Source: Marinithermofilum abyssi (GTDB lineage: Bacteria > Bacillota > Bacilli > Thermoactinomycetales > DSM-45169). Taken from it: a stretch of 64,000 bases of DNA. The notes under the pieces were generated by a model. The model was not told where the DNA came from and searched no databases. It saw nothing but the letters and a program-made list of their open reading frames with translations. The stretch spans positions 47,620 through 111,619 of the forward strand of contig NZ_BMHQ01000012.1 of assembly GCF_014641195.1 (NCBI RefSeq). Reading direction: 5' to 3'. Positions 17,165 to 27,054 of this stretch are shown in pieces. A program made the position numbers and the translations under genes. The stretch's first letter is position 1. Each line of letters starts with the position of its first letter.

Positions 17165-17704
17165 ATGGCTTCGGGTTCTCGTGTCGTGGCTTGGAGTGAG
17201 ATGGACAGTCCTGTCGGTCCCTTGACTTTGGCATGGAGTTCCATAGGGTTGTGCCGACTTGAGTTTGGCAACGGTGAATCCTCACTGATGTCTCTCAAGG
17301 TGTGGCTAAAAGAATGGTTGGGAACCGTACGGCTCGAGCGGAACGATGTGGAGCTAGCCCCTGTTATTCACCAGTTGCAGGAGTATTTTGAAGGAAATCG
17401 GCGGGAATTTCACATCCCTGTTGACTTGCACGGCACCTCTTTTCAAAAGCTGGTATGGCATAAGTTACAGGAAATCCCGTATGGAGAGGTGCGTGCTTAC
17501 AAGGAGATCGCCCTGGAGATGGGGGCTCCCAAAGCGGTGCGTGCCGTGGGTGGAGCTAACAATAAAAACCCCGTTTCCATCATTGTTCCCTGCCATCGGG
17601 TGATCGGTTCCAACGGTTCGCTGGTTGGTTACGGAGGGGGACTAAAGATCAAAGAGTACCTGCTTCAATTGGAAGGATCCCTCCCTCGCGAAGAAAGAGC
17701 ATAA
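17165..17704 (+). CDS. ogt: Methylated-DNA--protein-cysteine methyltransferase
   Basis: A 179-residue suicide repair protein that moves the methyl group from O6-methylguanine to its own Cys143, in VPCHRVIGSNG. The DNA-binding helix region ALEMGAPKAVRAVGGANNKN precedes it. ATG 17165 is 8 nt after GGAGGAGG; an in-frame TTG at 17129 lacks a ribosome site. It is probably co-transcribed with queG. Confidence 0.9.
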   Translation: MASGSRVVAWSEMDSPVGPLTLAWSSIGLCRLEFGNGESSLMSLKVWLKEWLGTVRLERNDVELAPVIHQLQEYFEGNRREFHIPVDLHGTSFQKLVWHKLQEIPYGEVRAYKEIALEMGAPKAVRAVGGANNKNPVSIIVPCHRVIGSNGSLVGYGGGLKIKEYLLQLEGSLPREERA

Positions 17705-17769
17705 TCTCTTTACCCGCGCAGTTCTTTGCTCTGATTTCTATTTTTCACCGTACAGAACCACTTCAAGCT

Positions 17770-17797
17770 GACGGAGTCATCGCTCCGTCTTTTTTTT
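17770..17797 (+). terminator. Terminator after ogt
   Basis: GACGGAG (17770-17776) pairs with CTCCGTC (17783-17789), followed by eight T. Confidence 0.85.
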
Positions 17798-17907
17798 ATC
17801 ATCAGAGCGGCCTTTTCACATCCTGCTCAAGTTCCTAATCATACCCGTCATCCCTTTCCTCATAAGATGATGACAGAGACGTTTTAAGGGTAAAGGGGTC
17901 GGTGCCA

Positions 17908-18852
17908 ATGAGGAATCGTGTTTGGAGACAACCGGTGACCGCTTGGTTTCGCGGGCTGAATCAGCTGTGGGTGGAAGGAAACACCGACCGGATTTTTTGC
18001 TGGGTCAAAGATGAACAGGCAGATTGGGTTCAGGCGGAACGGGAGCGCTGGCGAAGGATCCGGGAGCAGCAGGATGAGCGTGAGTTGAAACCCTTAAAAG
18101 GAGAAACGCGGATCCAGGTGATCCGGGAAGAGGAAGCGGCAGTGGAACAGATAAAGATGGAGGTGCTTGTTCATCATCGGTATCTGTCCACGGTTGCCGG
18201 TCATTTCTTGGAGCAGGAAGAAGTAAATGGGTATCGTTTGCAGTTGGAGGAAGGGGCGAACGGGTGGGAGATTTCCCATTGTGAACAAAACCGGGAACGT
18301 GCTAGTGATGCGGGCAAAACCTGGTCCTACTATCACCCGCCGGAAGAGCATGTATCTTCCCGATCGGGGTATGACCGGATGCGTGCCGTGCAGTATGCCG
18401 AAACCTGGTGGAACGGCCACAATCCGCGATACGCCAAATTTGCGGATGATTGCACTAATTATATCTCCCAGTGCTTGCATGCCGGCGGTATTCCGATGGA
18501 GTTTACGATGCGGCGGGATCGAGGCTGGTGGTATAAAGGCAGCCGGGATAATTGGAGTTACAGTTGGACAGTGGCACACAGCTTTCACAATTATCTGGCC
18601 GGCGGTGGGAATGCCCAAGCTCGGCCAGTGGGATCGCCTGGAGAGTTGAATCTGGGAGATGTTATTTGTTATGACTGGGACGGTAACGGGCGGTGGCAAC
18701 ACAACACCATCGTAACCGCCATCGATCCGGCCGGAATGCCCCTGGTCAACTCCCATACGGTGGATAGTCGGCACCGTTATTGGGATTGTCGGGATTCGTA
18801 CGCATGGACTCCTCGAACAAAGTATCGTTTCTTTCAAATTGGGAACAGCTGA
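17908..18852 (+). CDS. Amidase_6 (PF12671-type) domain protein, apparently cytoplasmic or spore-located
   Basis: A 314-residue protein. The C-terminal half is an NlpC/P60-like putative amidase domain: DCTNYISQCLHAGG (Cys182 as nucleophile), a tryptophan-rich segment, LGDVICYDWDGNG, and HNTIVT (His265). Residues 1-160 are charged, partly helical, and have no signal peptide, unlike the paralogue at 21543. It may act on the cell wall from inside the mother cell or on peptides; this is inference. The ATG at 17908 is preferred over GTG 17902 for ribosome-site spacing. Confidence 0.75.
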   Translation: MRNRVWRQPVTAWFRGLNQLWVEGNTDRIFCWVKDEQADWVQAERERWRRIREQQDERELKPLKGETRIQVIREEEAAVEQIKMEVLVHHRYLSTVAGHFLEQEEVNGYRLQLEEGANGWEISHCEQNRERASDAGKTWSYYHPPEEHVSSRSGYDRMRAVQYAETWWNGHNPRYAKFADDCTNYISQCLHAGGIPMEFTMRRDRGWWYKGSRDNWSYSWTVAHSFHNYLAGGGNAQARPVGSPGELNLGDVICYDWDGNGRWQHNTIVTAIDPAGMPLVNSHTVDSRHRYWDCRDSYAWTPRTKYRFFQIGNS

Positions 18853-18855
18853 TGC

Positions 18856-18879
18856 ATCCCCGTTCGGTTGAGCGGGGAT
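18856..18879 (+). terminator. Possible terminator after the amidase gene
   Basis: ATCCCCG/CGGGGAT (18856-18862 with 18873-18879) forms a stable hairpin 3 nt after the stop codon, but the T-tract behind it is poor. Confidence 0.45.
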
Positions 18880-18987
18880 AGCTGATTTAATGTAGGATCC
18901 CTCGCAGGTGAAAGGTGACAGGTGTCGTAAAAAGAGCCCAAACGCGATGTCTGGGCTGGTAATGGTAACAGGGCTGATGGCTGTCCT

Positions 18988-19838
18988 TCATTCTTCATCG
19001 ACGGGATTGATCACAAGGCCGAGAAGGCCGGGCCCCGTATGGACCACCAGTGCAGGGCTGATGCTGCTGAAATACAATTCGCATACGTTTTCCATCTCTT
19101 TCAGCCGTTCCTTCAGTGCTTCCGCTTCTTTCTCCGCTCGTCCTTGCAAGACGGTAATCTGTGCTTTGGTATGCTCAATCTGCTCCATGATTGGTTCCAG
19201 CAGCTTTTTGATGGCCTGCTTTTTGCCTCGAGCCATGGAATAAGGGAAGTATTTCCCGTCTTTGTCGATGGAGATGACCGGCTTCAGGTTAAGCACGGAG
19301 CCCAGTACGGCAGCCACCTTGCCGATCCGTCCGCCTTGCTTGAGATATTCCAAGCTGTCCACAATGAAATACCCTTTGATTCGCTCTTTGGTTGACTCGA
19401 TTTTGGTCAGGATGTACGGTAAGGAATGTTCTTCTTAATTAATTGGGCAGCTTCGATTACCAGGAACCCCAATACCCAGGACAAGCCTTTGGAATCGATC
19501 ACATCGATCTTCATCTTTTCAAAGTCCTGAGAGATCACCTTAAATGTATTGAAGGTTCCGTTCAATCCGGAGGAAAGGGCCAGAACGATGCAATGGGTGT
19601 ACCCTTGTTCCTCCAGCCGTTGAAAAGCAGCATGGATATCTTCGGGGGAAGGCATTGAGGTGGTGGGTACCTCTTCTTCCAGACGGTCGTAAACTTGCTG
19701 AGGTGTGATGTCTACGCCGTCCCGGTACTCTCCTTCCTTGTATATCAGACGAAGCGGGATCACTTCGATATCGAACTTTTTTAACATATCCACGGGTAAG
19801 TCGCAGGAACTGTCCGTGACCAGTGCAATTTTATTCAT
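18988..19838 (-). pseudogene. DegV-family fatty-acid-binding protein, broken by a one-base frameshift
   Basis: The first 143 residues from ATG 19838 (MNKIALVTDSSCDLPVDML, then LSSGLNGTFNT) are a normal DegV N-terminal domain that ends prematurely after KKNIPYRTS. The other part (IKGYFIVDSLEYLKQGGRIG ... ALVVHTGPGLLG) continues in the frame shifted by one base and stops at 18988. Adding one base in the ATTCCTTACC stretch near 19420 restores a 283-residue protein, the usual DegV length. DegV proteins bind fatty acids, in some species feeding a FakA-type kinase. It is either a recent mutation or a sequencing error. Confidence 0.85.
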
Positions 19839-19955
19839 GTTGAACCCCCTTTGATGGTACTTTCAGTATATCGGCCGAGGCTTGTGTCATCAATGACCGA
19901 TATTTCGTCCTTCTTTGTCAAAGGATGGCAAAAGGAAAAAATCACCTTGAGCCGT

Positions 19956-19983
19956 TTTGATTTAGAAAGTTTTTCGGTACAAT
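19956..19983 (+). promoter_or_regulatory. Probable promoter of trmL
   Basis: TTTGAT (19956-19961), a 16-bp spacer and TACAAT (19978-19983) lie about 38 bp before the trmL start. Confidence 0.45.
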
Positions 19984-20020
19984 AGAAAATGGACATATCA
20001 GGTAAAGGGTGTAGAAGAAG

Positions 20021-20485
20021 ATGTCGTTTCATATCTGTCTCGTGGAACCCGAGATTCCCAACAATACGGGCAATATTGCCCGCACCTGTGCGGTGACGGG
20101 TTCGGTTCTGCATCTGATCCGGCCGTTGGGTTTTTCGACGGATGACAAGTATCTGAAACGGTCGGGAATGGATTATTGGTATCAGGTGGATGTACGCTAC
20201 TATGATTCTTTTGACGAGTTTGCGGATGCCTTTCCAAAAGGGCGCTTTTTTTGTGCTACGACGAAAGCGGACAAGCCTTACACTTCTTTTCGCTTTCAAA
20301 AGGGGGATATCTTCGTTTTTGGCAAGGAGAGCAAGGGGTTGCCGCCGGAGATTTTGGAGCGCTACCGGGAAACGTGTATGCGGATCCCGATGAAGCCGGC
20401 CTTGCGCTCCCTGAACTTGGGGAACTCTGCCGCTATCATTGTATATGAAGCCCTTCGGCAAACAGGCTTTCCGGATATGTTGTAA
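20021..20485 (+). CDS. trmL: tRNA (cytidine/uridine-34 2'-O)-methyltransferase
   Basis: A 154-residue SPOUT-fold methyltransferase that methylates the wobble ribose of tRNA-Leu species using S-adenosylmethionine. It shows the N-terminal EPEIPNNTGNIARTC motif and the knot motifs FVFGKESKGLP and RSLNLGNSAAIIVYEALRQ. Length is typical. The HAD gene follows after 29 bp. Confidence 0.93.
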   Translation: MSFHICLVEPEIPNNTGNIARTCAVTGSVLHLIRPLGFSTDDKYLKRSGMDYWYQVDVRYYDSFDEFADAFPKGRFFCATTKADKPYTSFRFQKGDIFVFGKESKGLPPEILERYRETCMRIPMKPALRSLNLGNSAAIIVYEALRQTGFPDML

Positions 20486-20514
20486 CGAACAAAGATAGAC
20501 AGGGGAGAAACGCG

Positions 20515-21261
20515 ATGATCAAAGTGTGTTTGTTTGACCTGGACGGAACTTTGCTGCCCATGGATACCGAAGCGTTTGTAGAAAAATACATGGGGACATT
20601 GGCACCTTATGTGGCCGATGTGATCCCGCCGAAAGAGCTGGTTTCCCTGATATGGGACGCGACCAAAAAGATGATTGCCGATACGGATCCAACAAAAACC
20701 AACGCCGAGGTGTTCGAGGAGCGGTTTTTGGCCCAGTCCCGTTTGGAAAGGGAGGAGATTTGGCCCCTTTTCGACCGGTTTTATGTGGAGGAATTTCCCA
20801 AACTGAAAACTTACGCGCAACCGACCCCGATCTCCCGCCAAGTGGTGAAAGCCGCCCGGGAGAAAGGGTATAAAGTAGTGGTGGCGACCAATCCGGTCTT
20901 CCCGCGGGAAGCCATTTTGGAACGCATGCGTTGGGCGCAAGTGGATGATCTGGTTCATTGGGCGACGGTATACGAGGAGACGCATTTCTGTAAACCGCAG
21001 CCGGGTTACTATCGGGAAATCGCGGAACGGTTGGGCGTACGCCCCGAGGAATGCGTCATGATCGGCAATGATATGCAGGAAGATATGGTGGCTTCCACGG
21101 TAGGAATGAAAACCTTCTTCTTGACGGAGTGCCGGATTGACCGGGGACAGCCCAAGTATCAACCGGATCAGGAAGGAACGATGGAGGAGCTTTTGACAGC
21201 GATTCGCGAAGGAAAAGGGTTGTTCGCAGCGAGCGGCTCCGCCAGCTCGATAGGGAAATAG
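20515..21261 (+). CDS. HAD-superfamily phosphatase
   Basis: A 248-residue HAD class I hydrolase: motif I FDLDGTLLP (nucleophile Asp8, acid/base Asp10), motif II VATNPVFP, lysine in FCKPQPGYY, motif IV MIGNDMQEDM. A helical cap lies between motifs I and II. Substrate unknown. A GGGGAGAAACGCG ribosome site precedes the ATG, and it is likely co-transcribed with trmL. Confidence 0.85.
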   Translation: MIKVCLFDLDGTLLPMDTEAFVEKYMGTLAPYVADVIPPKELVSLIWDATKKMIADTDPTKTNAEVFEERFLAQSRLEREEIWPLFDRFYVEEFPKLKTYAQPTPISRQVVKAAREKGYKVVVATNPVFPREAILERMRWAQVDDLVHWATVYEETHFCKPQPGYYREIAERLGVRPEECVMIGNDMQEDMVASTVGMKTFFLTECRIDRGQPKYQPDQEGTMEELLTAIREGKGLFAASGSASSIGK

Positions 21262-21343
21262 GAGGAAGTGGAGGCTGCTGATTAAGCCTTTCTTAAGGGC
21301 GAGCGGAATCCTCCCCATTTCACTAGGGTAGATGTAAGCGAGC

Positions 21344-21380
21344 GTCGGTCGAGGGGAGTGTTATCCCCTCGCAGACCGAC
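21344..21380. other. Very stable long hairpin without U-tract
   Basis: GTCGGTC-GAGGGGA (21344-21357) pairs with TCCCCTC (21364-21370) and, after a GCA bulge, with GACCGAC (21374-21380): 14 bp in total. It sits 83 bp after the HAD gene and does not end in T, so it is not a classical terminator; a small RNA or mRNA-protecting structure is possible. Confidence 0.5.
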
Positions 21381-21504
21381 CATCCTTGTAGACGATCAGA
21401 CTATATGTTAAAGAGAAATCCCATGAAATATAGCCGAATACCACCGTGCCCTGTGGGTACTTGTGCCGGGTGCAACACAGGTTTTTCCTGTTGCTCAACA
21501 AACA

Positions 21505-21537
21505 AACCCAAGCCTCCCGAACAGGAAGGCTTGGGTT
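21505..21537 (-). terminator. Terminator of the secreted amidase gene
   Basis: An 11-bp stem AACCCAAGCCT/AGGCTTGGGTT lies 6 bp beyond the stop codon of the minus-strand gene, with a TGTTTGTTG tail on that strand. Confidence 0.7.
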
Positions 21538-21542
21538 ATTCG

Positions 21543-22967
21543 TTAGTTTCGCGTAATGTTGCTGGCTGTACCCATTTTCCAGGCATAGACATCATAGCCG
21601 GCAGCGAACCAGAGAGACAACGGATGGTCTTTCCGGTCAGTAGTGTGCTGGGTGACGTAGACTTGGCCGTTTTCGATCTTGGTGACGATGGCGGTATGAT
21701 CGATATCACCGTCGTTATCCAAGTCCCCTTGCACAATGTCGCCCACTTTTAATTCAGACATGTTCTCGGCCTGTTTGGCTCGAACTTTCATGTGTTTGAA
21801 CAAGCTGTTGGCCAGCCCCCAGGAGTAGGACGGCTTTTTCGGTTGATTGTAGTAATACCAGTAGTAGAGATAGCTGGGACCGCTCTTCCATTGTTTCAGC
21901 CCACCGGCATACATGGCCTGGGAAACAAAGTTGGTGCAGTCGTACCAGCAGTTGTAGCAGTCGCCGTTGGCTTTGCTGTAGTAAGAGTATTGCGCGTTAT
22001 TTCGTTTGTCCCACCATTGGTAGGCATAGTCGCGGGCTTTGGCGCGATCATAACCATTGGCTTCCTTCATCGTTTCCTGGGCTTGAACGATGTTTTGTTC
22101 TTGTTGTTGCTGATCGGCGGGCTGCTGTTCATCCTGGACAGGCTGCTCTTCCGGCTGATCTGGGTCGGTAGACGGCAGATCCCCTTGCTGATCGGCAGAA
22201 GGCTGGTCACCGGTTGTTTGGTCAGCATCGGTATTGGGTTGTTCTTGGTTTTGAGAAGGCTCCTGCCCCGAGCTGGTACCTTCTTGATCCTCTGGAGTTT
22301 GCTGGTTGTTCTGATGCTCATCCTGGGCAGGCGACTCTTGTTGTTGCTCGTCGTTGGTGTTTGGCTCCGGTTTGGCCGTACCCGGCTGCAGTTTAACCCC
22401 TTTGTCTTTTGTCGGGAGCAAATCCCGCAGCAGGTTGCGCTCGGCCGGGGTCAAACCCTTGGTCTTCGCTTTTTGTACCAATTGCTTGATTTGCTGGTTT
22501 TTCAGTTTGTTTTCGTATGCATCCACTTGTTTAGCCAAAGCGATGATTTGCTCCCGCTCGGTCGGAGACAAAGAAGCCAGGTCGGTTGCCATCCCTTTGA
22601 TGTAATCCCGGTATTGCTGGTTGTCCAGGTCCGGCTTTACCGGTGCCTTCTCTTTCGCGGCTTTCTCTTTTACTTTTTTGATCGCGGCTTGGTTATTGGA
22701 CTGAATCTCTTCTTTTTTCGTTTTGGACTCATTGTAATACGAGATGCTATGGATCAGTTCCTGATCCGTTTGCGGATCCTTGGTCACTTCCTCGGGAAGG
22801 TCCTGAGGAGACTCGTTATCCAATGCGACGTCTCGGGCAGGTTGTTCCGATTTCGTCAGTTTCTTCACTTTGTCGGAACCGCCAAAAAAGGCATCAGCAA
22901 ATAAAAAGGAAGAACTCAAGGCTATTGCGACGACTATCCCTGAAGTTACCAGAATTTTTTTCTTCAA
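21543..22967 (-). CDS. Secreted Amidase_6 (PF12671-type) protein with long acidic Gln/Asp/Pro linker
   Basis: A 474-residue exported protein. Residues 1-27 form a signal peptide or signal anchor (MKKKILVTSGIVVAIALSSS). Residues about 85-190 are a charged helical region with coiled-coil character. Residues about 195-315 are low-complexity Gln/Glu/Asp/Pro repeats, probably a wall-spanning linker. The C-terminal domain is a putative amidase with YDCTNFVSQ (Cys344), LKVGDIVQGDLDNDGDIDHT (His424) and several Tyr/Trp. It probably acts on peptidoglycan or wall peptides; the activity of this family is not well established. Confidence 0.8.
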   Translation of the reverse strand: MKKKILVTSGIVVAIALSSSFLFADAFFGGSDKVKKLTKSEQPARDVALDNESPQDLPEEVTKDPQTDQELIHSISYYNESKTKKEEIQSNNQAAIKKVKEKAAKEKAPVKPDLDNQQYRDYIKGMATDLASLSPTEREQIIALAKQVDAYENKLKNQQIKQLVQKAKTKGLTPAERNLLRDLLPTKDKGVKLQPGTAKPEPNTNDEQQQESPAQDEHQNNQQTPEDQEGTSSGQEPSQNQEQPNTDADQTTGDQPSADQQGDLPSTDPDQPEEQPVQDEQQPADQQQQEQNIVQAQETMKEANGYDRAKARDYAYQWWDKRNNAQYSYYSKANGDCYNCWYDCTNFVSQAMYAGGLKQWKSGPSYLYYWYYYNQPKKPSYSWGLANSLFKHMKVRAKQAENMSELKVGDIVQGDLDNDGDIDHTAIVTKIENGQVYVTQHTTDRKDHPLSLWFAAGYDVYAWKMGTASNITRN

Positions 22968-23373
22968 GCGCCATTCCCCTTCTCCACGTTCAATCTACGA
23001 AAATTCTTCCAAGCATTTAATATGATATTTTTCGTGCCAGAATCCGTCAATAGACTGAAATGCCTAACCATTTTCCTTTGAAACCCTTTCAGGAGAAGGT
23101 GAGTGACACGCTTATGCATGTTCATGCAGGTCCGGCTTTTTCCACTCCTTAGAGAAGGAGTAGCTGTTTTTGGGAACTAAGTGAAAGAAACATTGTCCCT
23201 CGATTCGCATACATATATAGTATCCCTCGCCAACACTCTTCCGGGGTCATTGCTAGATTGTGAAAGGTTTTCTCCCGGACAGAAAAGGCATCATGTACCT
23301 AAGGGACATTGAATACCATGGATAAAAATGCGTTGGAGAACAACAGTCAGAGCGGAGCTGAGGGGAGGCTTCT
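22968..23373. promoter_or_regulatory. Divergent intergenic region with a sigma-E-like promoter for prkA
   Basis: This 406-bp gap holds no gene. Seen elements: a palindrome TGCATGTTCATGCA (23115-23128); a small hairpin ACTCCTT-AGAG-AAGGAGT (23144-23161) followed by a T-run after a few bases; and AACATT-13 bp-CATACATA (23189-23215), which resembles a mother-cell sigma-E promoter. prkA is sigma-E controlled in Bacillus, so this fits, but the match is loose. Confidence 0.35.
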
Positions 23374-25272
23374 ATGGACATCTTAAAACGCATTGCCGAG
23401 CAGCGGGAAAGGGAAGAGAAGCTGGCCTGGGAAGGAACTTTCAGTGATTATCTGGCGTTGGTCCGCGAGCGCCCGGAATTGTCTCAAACAGCTCATTCAC
23501 GCGTGTACAACATGATTGCTGACGGAGGAGTCGAAAAGGACGCAAACGGGAACACCAAATATTTGTTCTTCAGTCGGGAATTGTTTGGTCTGGACCGGGC
23601 GATCGAGCGCCTGGTGGAGGAGTATTTCCACTCGGCTGCACGGCGTCTGGATGTCCGCAAACGCATCTTGCTGTTGATGGGGCCTGTCAGCGGCGGAAAG
23701 TCTACCATCGTTACCTTGTTGAAGCGAGGGTTGGAACAGTACTCCCGTACCGACAAAGGAGCGGTCTATGCGATTAAAGGGTGCCCTATGCAGGAAGATC
23801 CCCTGCACCTGATTCCCCCACCGCTTCGGGCGGAGGTGGAACAGGAGCTCGGGGTGCGCATCGAAGGGAACCTGTGTCCATCCTGCCGTCTGCGAGTGAA
23901 AGAGGAGTATGGCGGACGGATCGAGGATGTACCGGTATACCGGGTCTTGTTGTCTGAGGACGACCGGTTGGGAATCGGTACATTTAGTCCGTCGGATCCC
24001 AAATCCCAGGATATTGCAGACCTGACGGGCAGTATCGACTTTGCTACCATTACCGAGTATGGTTCCGAGTCGGATCCCCGTGCGTATCGGTTCGACGGGG
24101 AGCTGAATAAGGCCAATCGGGGTCTGATGGAATTTCAGGAAATGTTGAAATGTGATGAAAAGTTTTTATGGAACCTGTTATCTTTGACGCAAGAAGGAAA
24201 TTTCAAGGCAGGGCGGTTTGCCCTGATTTCAGCGGATGAATTGGTGATTGCCCATTCCAACGAAGCGGAATACAAGGCGTTTATCTCCAACAAGAAAAAT
24301 GAAGCTCTTCATTCCCGGATTATTGTTATGCCGGTACCCTACAACCTCCAGGTATCCCAGGAGGAAAAGATTTATGAAAAGCTGGTCAAACAAAGTGACC
24401 TAGGGCATATTCATATCGCTCCTCACAGTTTACGGGCAACAGCGATTTTCACGATTTTGACCCGGTTGAAGGACTCCAAAAAACAGGGCATCGATTTGTT
24501 AAAGAAGATGCGGCTGTATGACGGAGAGTCTGTAGAAGGGTTTAAGGAAGCCGATGTGGAGGAATTGCACAACGAACACTTGGACGAAGGCATGACCGGA
24601 GTAGATCCCCGCTATGTGATCAACCGGATTTCCAGCGCCCTCATCCGGACAGAAGCCCCATGTATCAATGCGCTAAATATCCTACGGGCGATCAAGGAAG
24701 GATTGGATCAGCATCCCTCGATCAATCGGGAGGAGCGGGATCGTTATCTGAATTTTATATCAATTGCCCGGAAAGAATATGATGAACTGGCCAAGAAGGA
24801 AGTGCAGAAAGCTTTCGTTTACTCCTATGAGGAATCGGCCAAGACCTTGATGGACAATTATCTGGACAACGTGGAAGCATACTGCAACTGGTCCAAGATG
24901 AAAGATCCCATCACCGGGGAAGAGCTGGAGCCGGATGAGAAGTTGATGCGCTCCATTGAAGAGCAGATCGGCATCTCCGAAAACGCCAAAAAAGCCTTCC
25001 GGGAAGAGATCCTGATCCGTATCTCTGCTTATGCCAGAAAAGGGAAAAAGTTCGACTACAACAGCCATGACCGTCTGCGGGAAGCGATCCAGAAAAAACT
25101 GTTCGCTGACTTGAAAGATGTGGTTAAAATCACCACTTCCACCAAGACGCCGGATGAACATCAGCTCAAAAAGGTCAACGAAGTGACCGCTACCTTAATC
25201 GATGAGTACGGTTACTGTCCCACCTGTGCCAATGAATTGTTGCGCTATGTGGGTAGTCTTCTCAACCGTTGA
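23374..25272 (+). CDS. prkA: PrkA AAA+ serine protein kinase/protease
   Basis: A 632-residue protein of the PrkA family. It has an AAA+ module with Walker [10 protein letters not shown] (residues 103-111) and a C-terminal kinase-like region. Four Cys in the insert (GCPMQ, CPSC) and the C-terminal CPTC may bind metal. In Bacillus it acts in the mother cell during sporulation, and both kinase and Lon-like protease activity have been reported for the family. ATG 23374 has a GAGGGGAGG ribosome site. yhbH follows after 44 bp. Confidence 0.93.
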   Translation: MDILKRIAEQREREEKLAWEGTFSDYLALVRERPELSQTAHSRVYNMIADGGVEKDANGNTKYLFFSRELFGLDRAIERLVEEYFHSAARRLDVRKRILLLMGPVSGGKSTIVTLLKRGLEQYSRTDKGAVYAIKGCPMQEDPLHLIPPPLRAEVEQELGVRIEGNLCPSCRLRVKEEYGGRIEDVPVYRVLLSEDDRLGIGTFSPSDPKSQDIADLTGSIDFATITEYGSESDPRAYRFDGELNKANRGLMEFQEMLKCDEKFLWNLLSLTQEGNFKAGRFALISADELVIAHSNEAEYKAFISNKKNEALHSRIIVMPVPYNLQVSQEEKIYEKLVKQSDLGHIHIAPHSLRATAIFTILTRLKDSKKQGIDLLKKMRLYDGESVEGFKEADVEELHNEHLDEGMTGVDPRYVINRISSALIRTEAPCINALNILRAIKEGLDQHPSINREERDRYLNFISIARKEYDELAKKEVQKAFVYSYEESAKTLMDNYLDNVEAYCNWSKMKDPITGEELEPDEKLMRSIEEQIGISENAKKAFREEILIRISAYARKGKKFDYNSHDRLREAIQKKLFADLKDVVKITTSTKTPDEHQLKKVNEVTATLIDEYGYCPTCANELLRYVGSLLNR

Positions 25273-25316
25273 GGCACCAACCGAATCATTGGGGACAAGG
25301 ATGGGAGGTGAACCCA

Positions 25317-26471
25317 ATGTCAGAACCGCTCTTTATCGTCTCCCAGGAAGATTGGTCCCTGCATCGCAAAGGGTACCAAGACCAGATGCGGCACCAGGAA
25401 AAAGTGAAGGAAGCGATCAAGAAAAATCTCTCCGACCTCATTTCGGAGGAAAACATCATTTTGTCGGATGGCAAGCAGATCGTCAAGATCCCCATTCGAT
25501 CCATGGAAGAGCATCGTTTTCGCTACAACTACAACAAGGGAAAACACGTGGGGCAGGGAGACGGCAAAAGCCAAGTGGGTGATGTTATCGGCCGGGAACC
25601 TGCCGGCAAACAAGGGGGCAAAGGCCAAGGCGCCGGTGATCAGCCGGGAGCAGACTACTATGAAGCCGAAGTCCCCGTAGAAGAAGTGGAGAACATCCTG
25701 TTCTCGGAGATGGAACTGCCCCGTCTGCAACAGAAGGAAGAAAGCGAGATCGTCACCCGGGACATTCGTTTCACCGACGTCCGTAAAAAAGGTTTGATGG
25801 GCAACATCGACAAAAAACGAACCCTTCTCGAAACACTCAAACGAAACGCATTGCGAGGAAAAAAGGGCTTCGGCCCGATTTCCGACAATGATTTGCGATT
25901 TAAAACGTGGGAAGAAACCGTTATTCCCCATTCCAATGCCGTAGTCATCGCCATGATGGATACCAGCGGCAGTATGGGAGTCTTTGAAAAGTACGTCGCC
26001 CGCAGCTTTTTCTTCTGGATGACCCGATTCCTCCGGACCAAGTATGACAAGGTAGAGATCGTCTTCATCGCCCACCACACCGAGGCCAAAGAAGTATCCG
26101 AAGAACAATTCTTCAGCAAAGGAGAAAGCGGAGGAACCATCTGCTCCTCCGCTTACCGCAAAGCCCTGCAAATCATTGATGAGCGCTATTCACCCCACAA
26201 ATACAACATCTACCCCTTTCACTTCTCGGACGGTGACAACCTGACCTCGGACAATGAAAAGTGCATCAAGCTGGTGCGGCAGCTGATGGAATGCTCCAAT
26301 TTGTTCGGATACGGAGAAGTGAATCAGTACAACCGCCACTCTACCCTGATGACCGCTTACAAGAATTTGAAGGATCCGAAATTTATGCACTATGTGATCC
26401 GAGAAAAAGCTCAGGTCTATGATGCTTTGAAGCATTTCTTCGAGAAGAAGCCGGAGGGTGCGGTGGTATAG
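25317..26471 (+). CDS. yhbH: YhbH, sporulation-associated DUF444 protein with von Willebrand A domain
   Basis: A 384-residue protein. Residues 75-115 are a Gly/Lys/Gln-rich disordered stretch; the C-terminal VWA domain carries a MIDAS motif DTSGSMG (Asp215) and HFSDGDNL. It normally works with PrkA and SpoVR; here it sits directly behind prkA while spoVR is 34 kb away. The start at 25317 is preceded by GGGAGGTG. Confidence 0.92.
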   Translation: MSEPLFIVSQEDWSLHRKGYQDQMRHQEKVKEAIKKNLSDLISEENIILSDGKQIVKIPIRSMEEHRFRYNYNKGKHVGQGDGKSQVGDVIGREPAGKQGGKGQGAGDQPGADYYEAEVPVEEVENILFSEMELPRLQQKEESEIVTRDIRFTDVRKKGLMGNIDKKRTLLETLKRNALRGKKGFGPISDNDLRFKTWEETVIPHSNAVVIAMMDTSGSMGVFEKYVARSFFFWMTRFLRTKYDKVEIVFIAHHTEAKEVSEEQFFSKGESGGTICSSAYRKALQIIDERYSPHKYNIYPFHFSDGDNLTSDNEKCIKLVRQLMECSNLFGYGEVNQYNRHSTLMTAYKNLKDPKFMHYVIREKAQVYDALKHFFEKKPEGAVV

Positions 26472-26501
26472 GGGAAATACAAAAAAGGTGAACAGGCACA
26501 A

Positions 26502-26534
26502 ACAAAACCGCCTGCCGTGGGAGGGCGGTTTTGT
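26502..26534 (+). terminator. Terminator after yhbH
   Basis: An 11-bp perfect stem ACAAAACCGCC/GGCGGTTTTGT (26502-26512 with 26524-26534) carries the T-run in its 3' arm. Confidence 0.8.
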
Positions 26535-26584
26535 TTATGGATAAACCGCACTGTCGAATGCGAAGGCCAGGCTGCTTTATTCCT

Positions 26585-26815
26585 TTAATCTCCCTCGAAA
26601 AAAAAGAATCCAGCTACGGTCAATACCAACAGGGTGCCGAGAAAACTGAGGATCACCCCGCCGATATCGCCGATGAGCGGCAATTGACCGGGAGCGAAGA
26701 AGGCGACGACCAATCCGATCAATGCGAGCCACAGGAATGTTTTTAAGGTGAGTTTGAGAAGCTTCCAAAAGATGAAAGCAAAGACGAGACCGATCAGGAT
26801 GTGGGATAGATCCAT
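26585..26815 (-). CDS. Small three-span membrane protein, unknown function
   Basis: A 76-residue protein that is almost entirely hydrophobic: spans around residues 6-22, 27-43 and 50-71, with a Lys-containing loop (KLLKLTLK) and an acidic end FFFFEGD. No family is recognised. ATG 26815 lies 8 nt after AAGGAG; an upstream GTG at 26824 overlaps that ribosome site. Confidence 0.65.
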   Translation of the reverse strand: MDLSHILIGLVFAFIFWKLLKLTLKTFLWLALIGLVVAFFAPGQLPLIGDIGGVILSFLGTLLVLTVAGFFFFEGD

Positions 26816-26965
26816 GATGTTCACTCCTTATCGATAAAATAAGACCGTTTATATGACAAGGAATATGTACATACAAAATAATCATTCGATTACATATATA
26901 CAAAACGGACCACCCGATGGGAGTGTTTCGTTTCTTGTTCAATGAAAAAGTTGTTGTCTTAAGGT

Positions 26966-26994
26966 TTGACATTTCTTGATCCCTTGGCTAAGAT
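26966..26994 (+). promoter_or_regulatory. Sigma-A promoter of the amino-acid ABC operon
   Basis: TTGACA (26966-26971), 17 bp and TAAGAT (26989-26994) stand about 60 bp before the binding-protein gene. No S-box or T-box is visible. Confidence 0.75.
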
Positions 26995-27054
26995 AAAGGA
27001 AATTAAACCGCGAAAACCTACCTATTAACTACGGATTAATGGAGTGAAGTTCAA

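Noticed and set aside
21792..22904. 370-residue plus-strand hydrophobic frame
   Set aside because: It mirrors the Gln/Glu/Asp-rich codons of the secreted amidase, which read as Leu/Val on the other strand.
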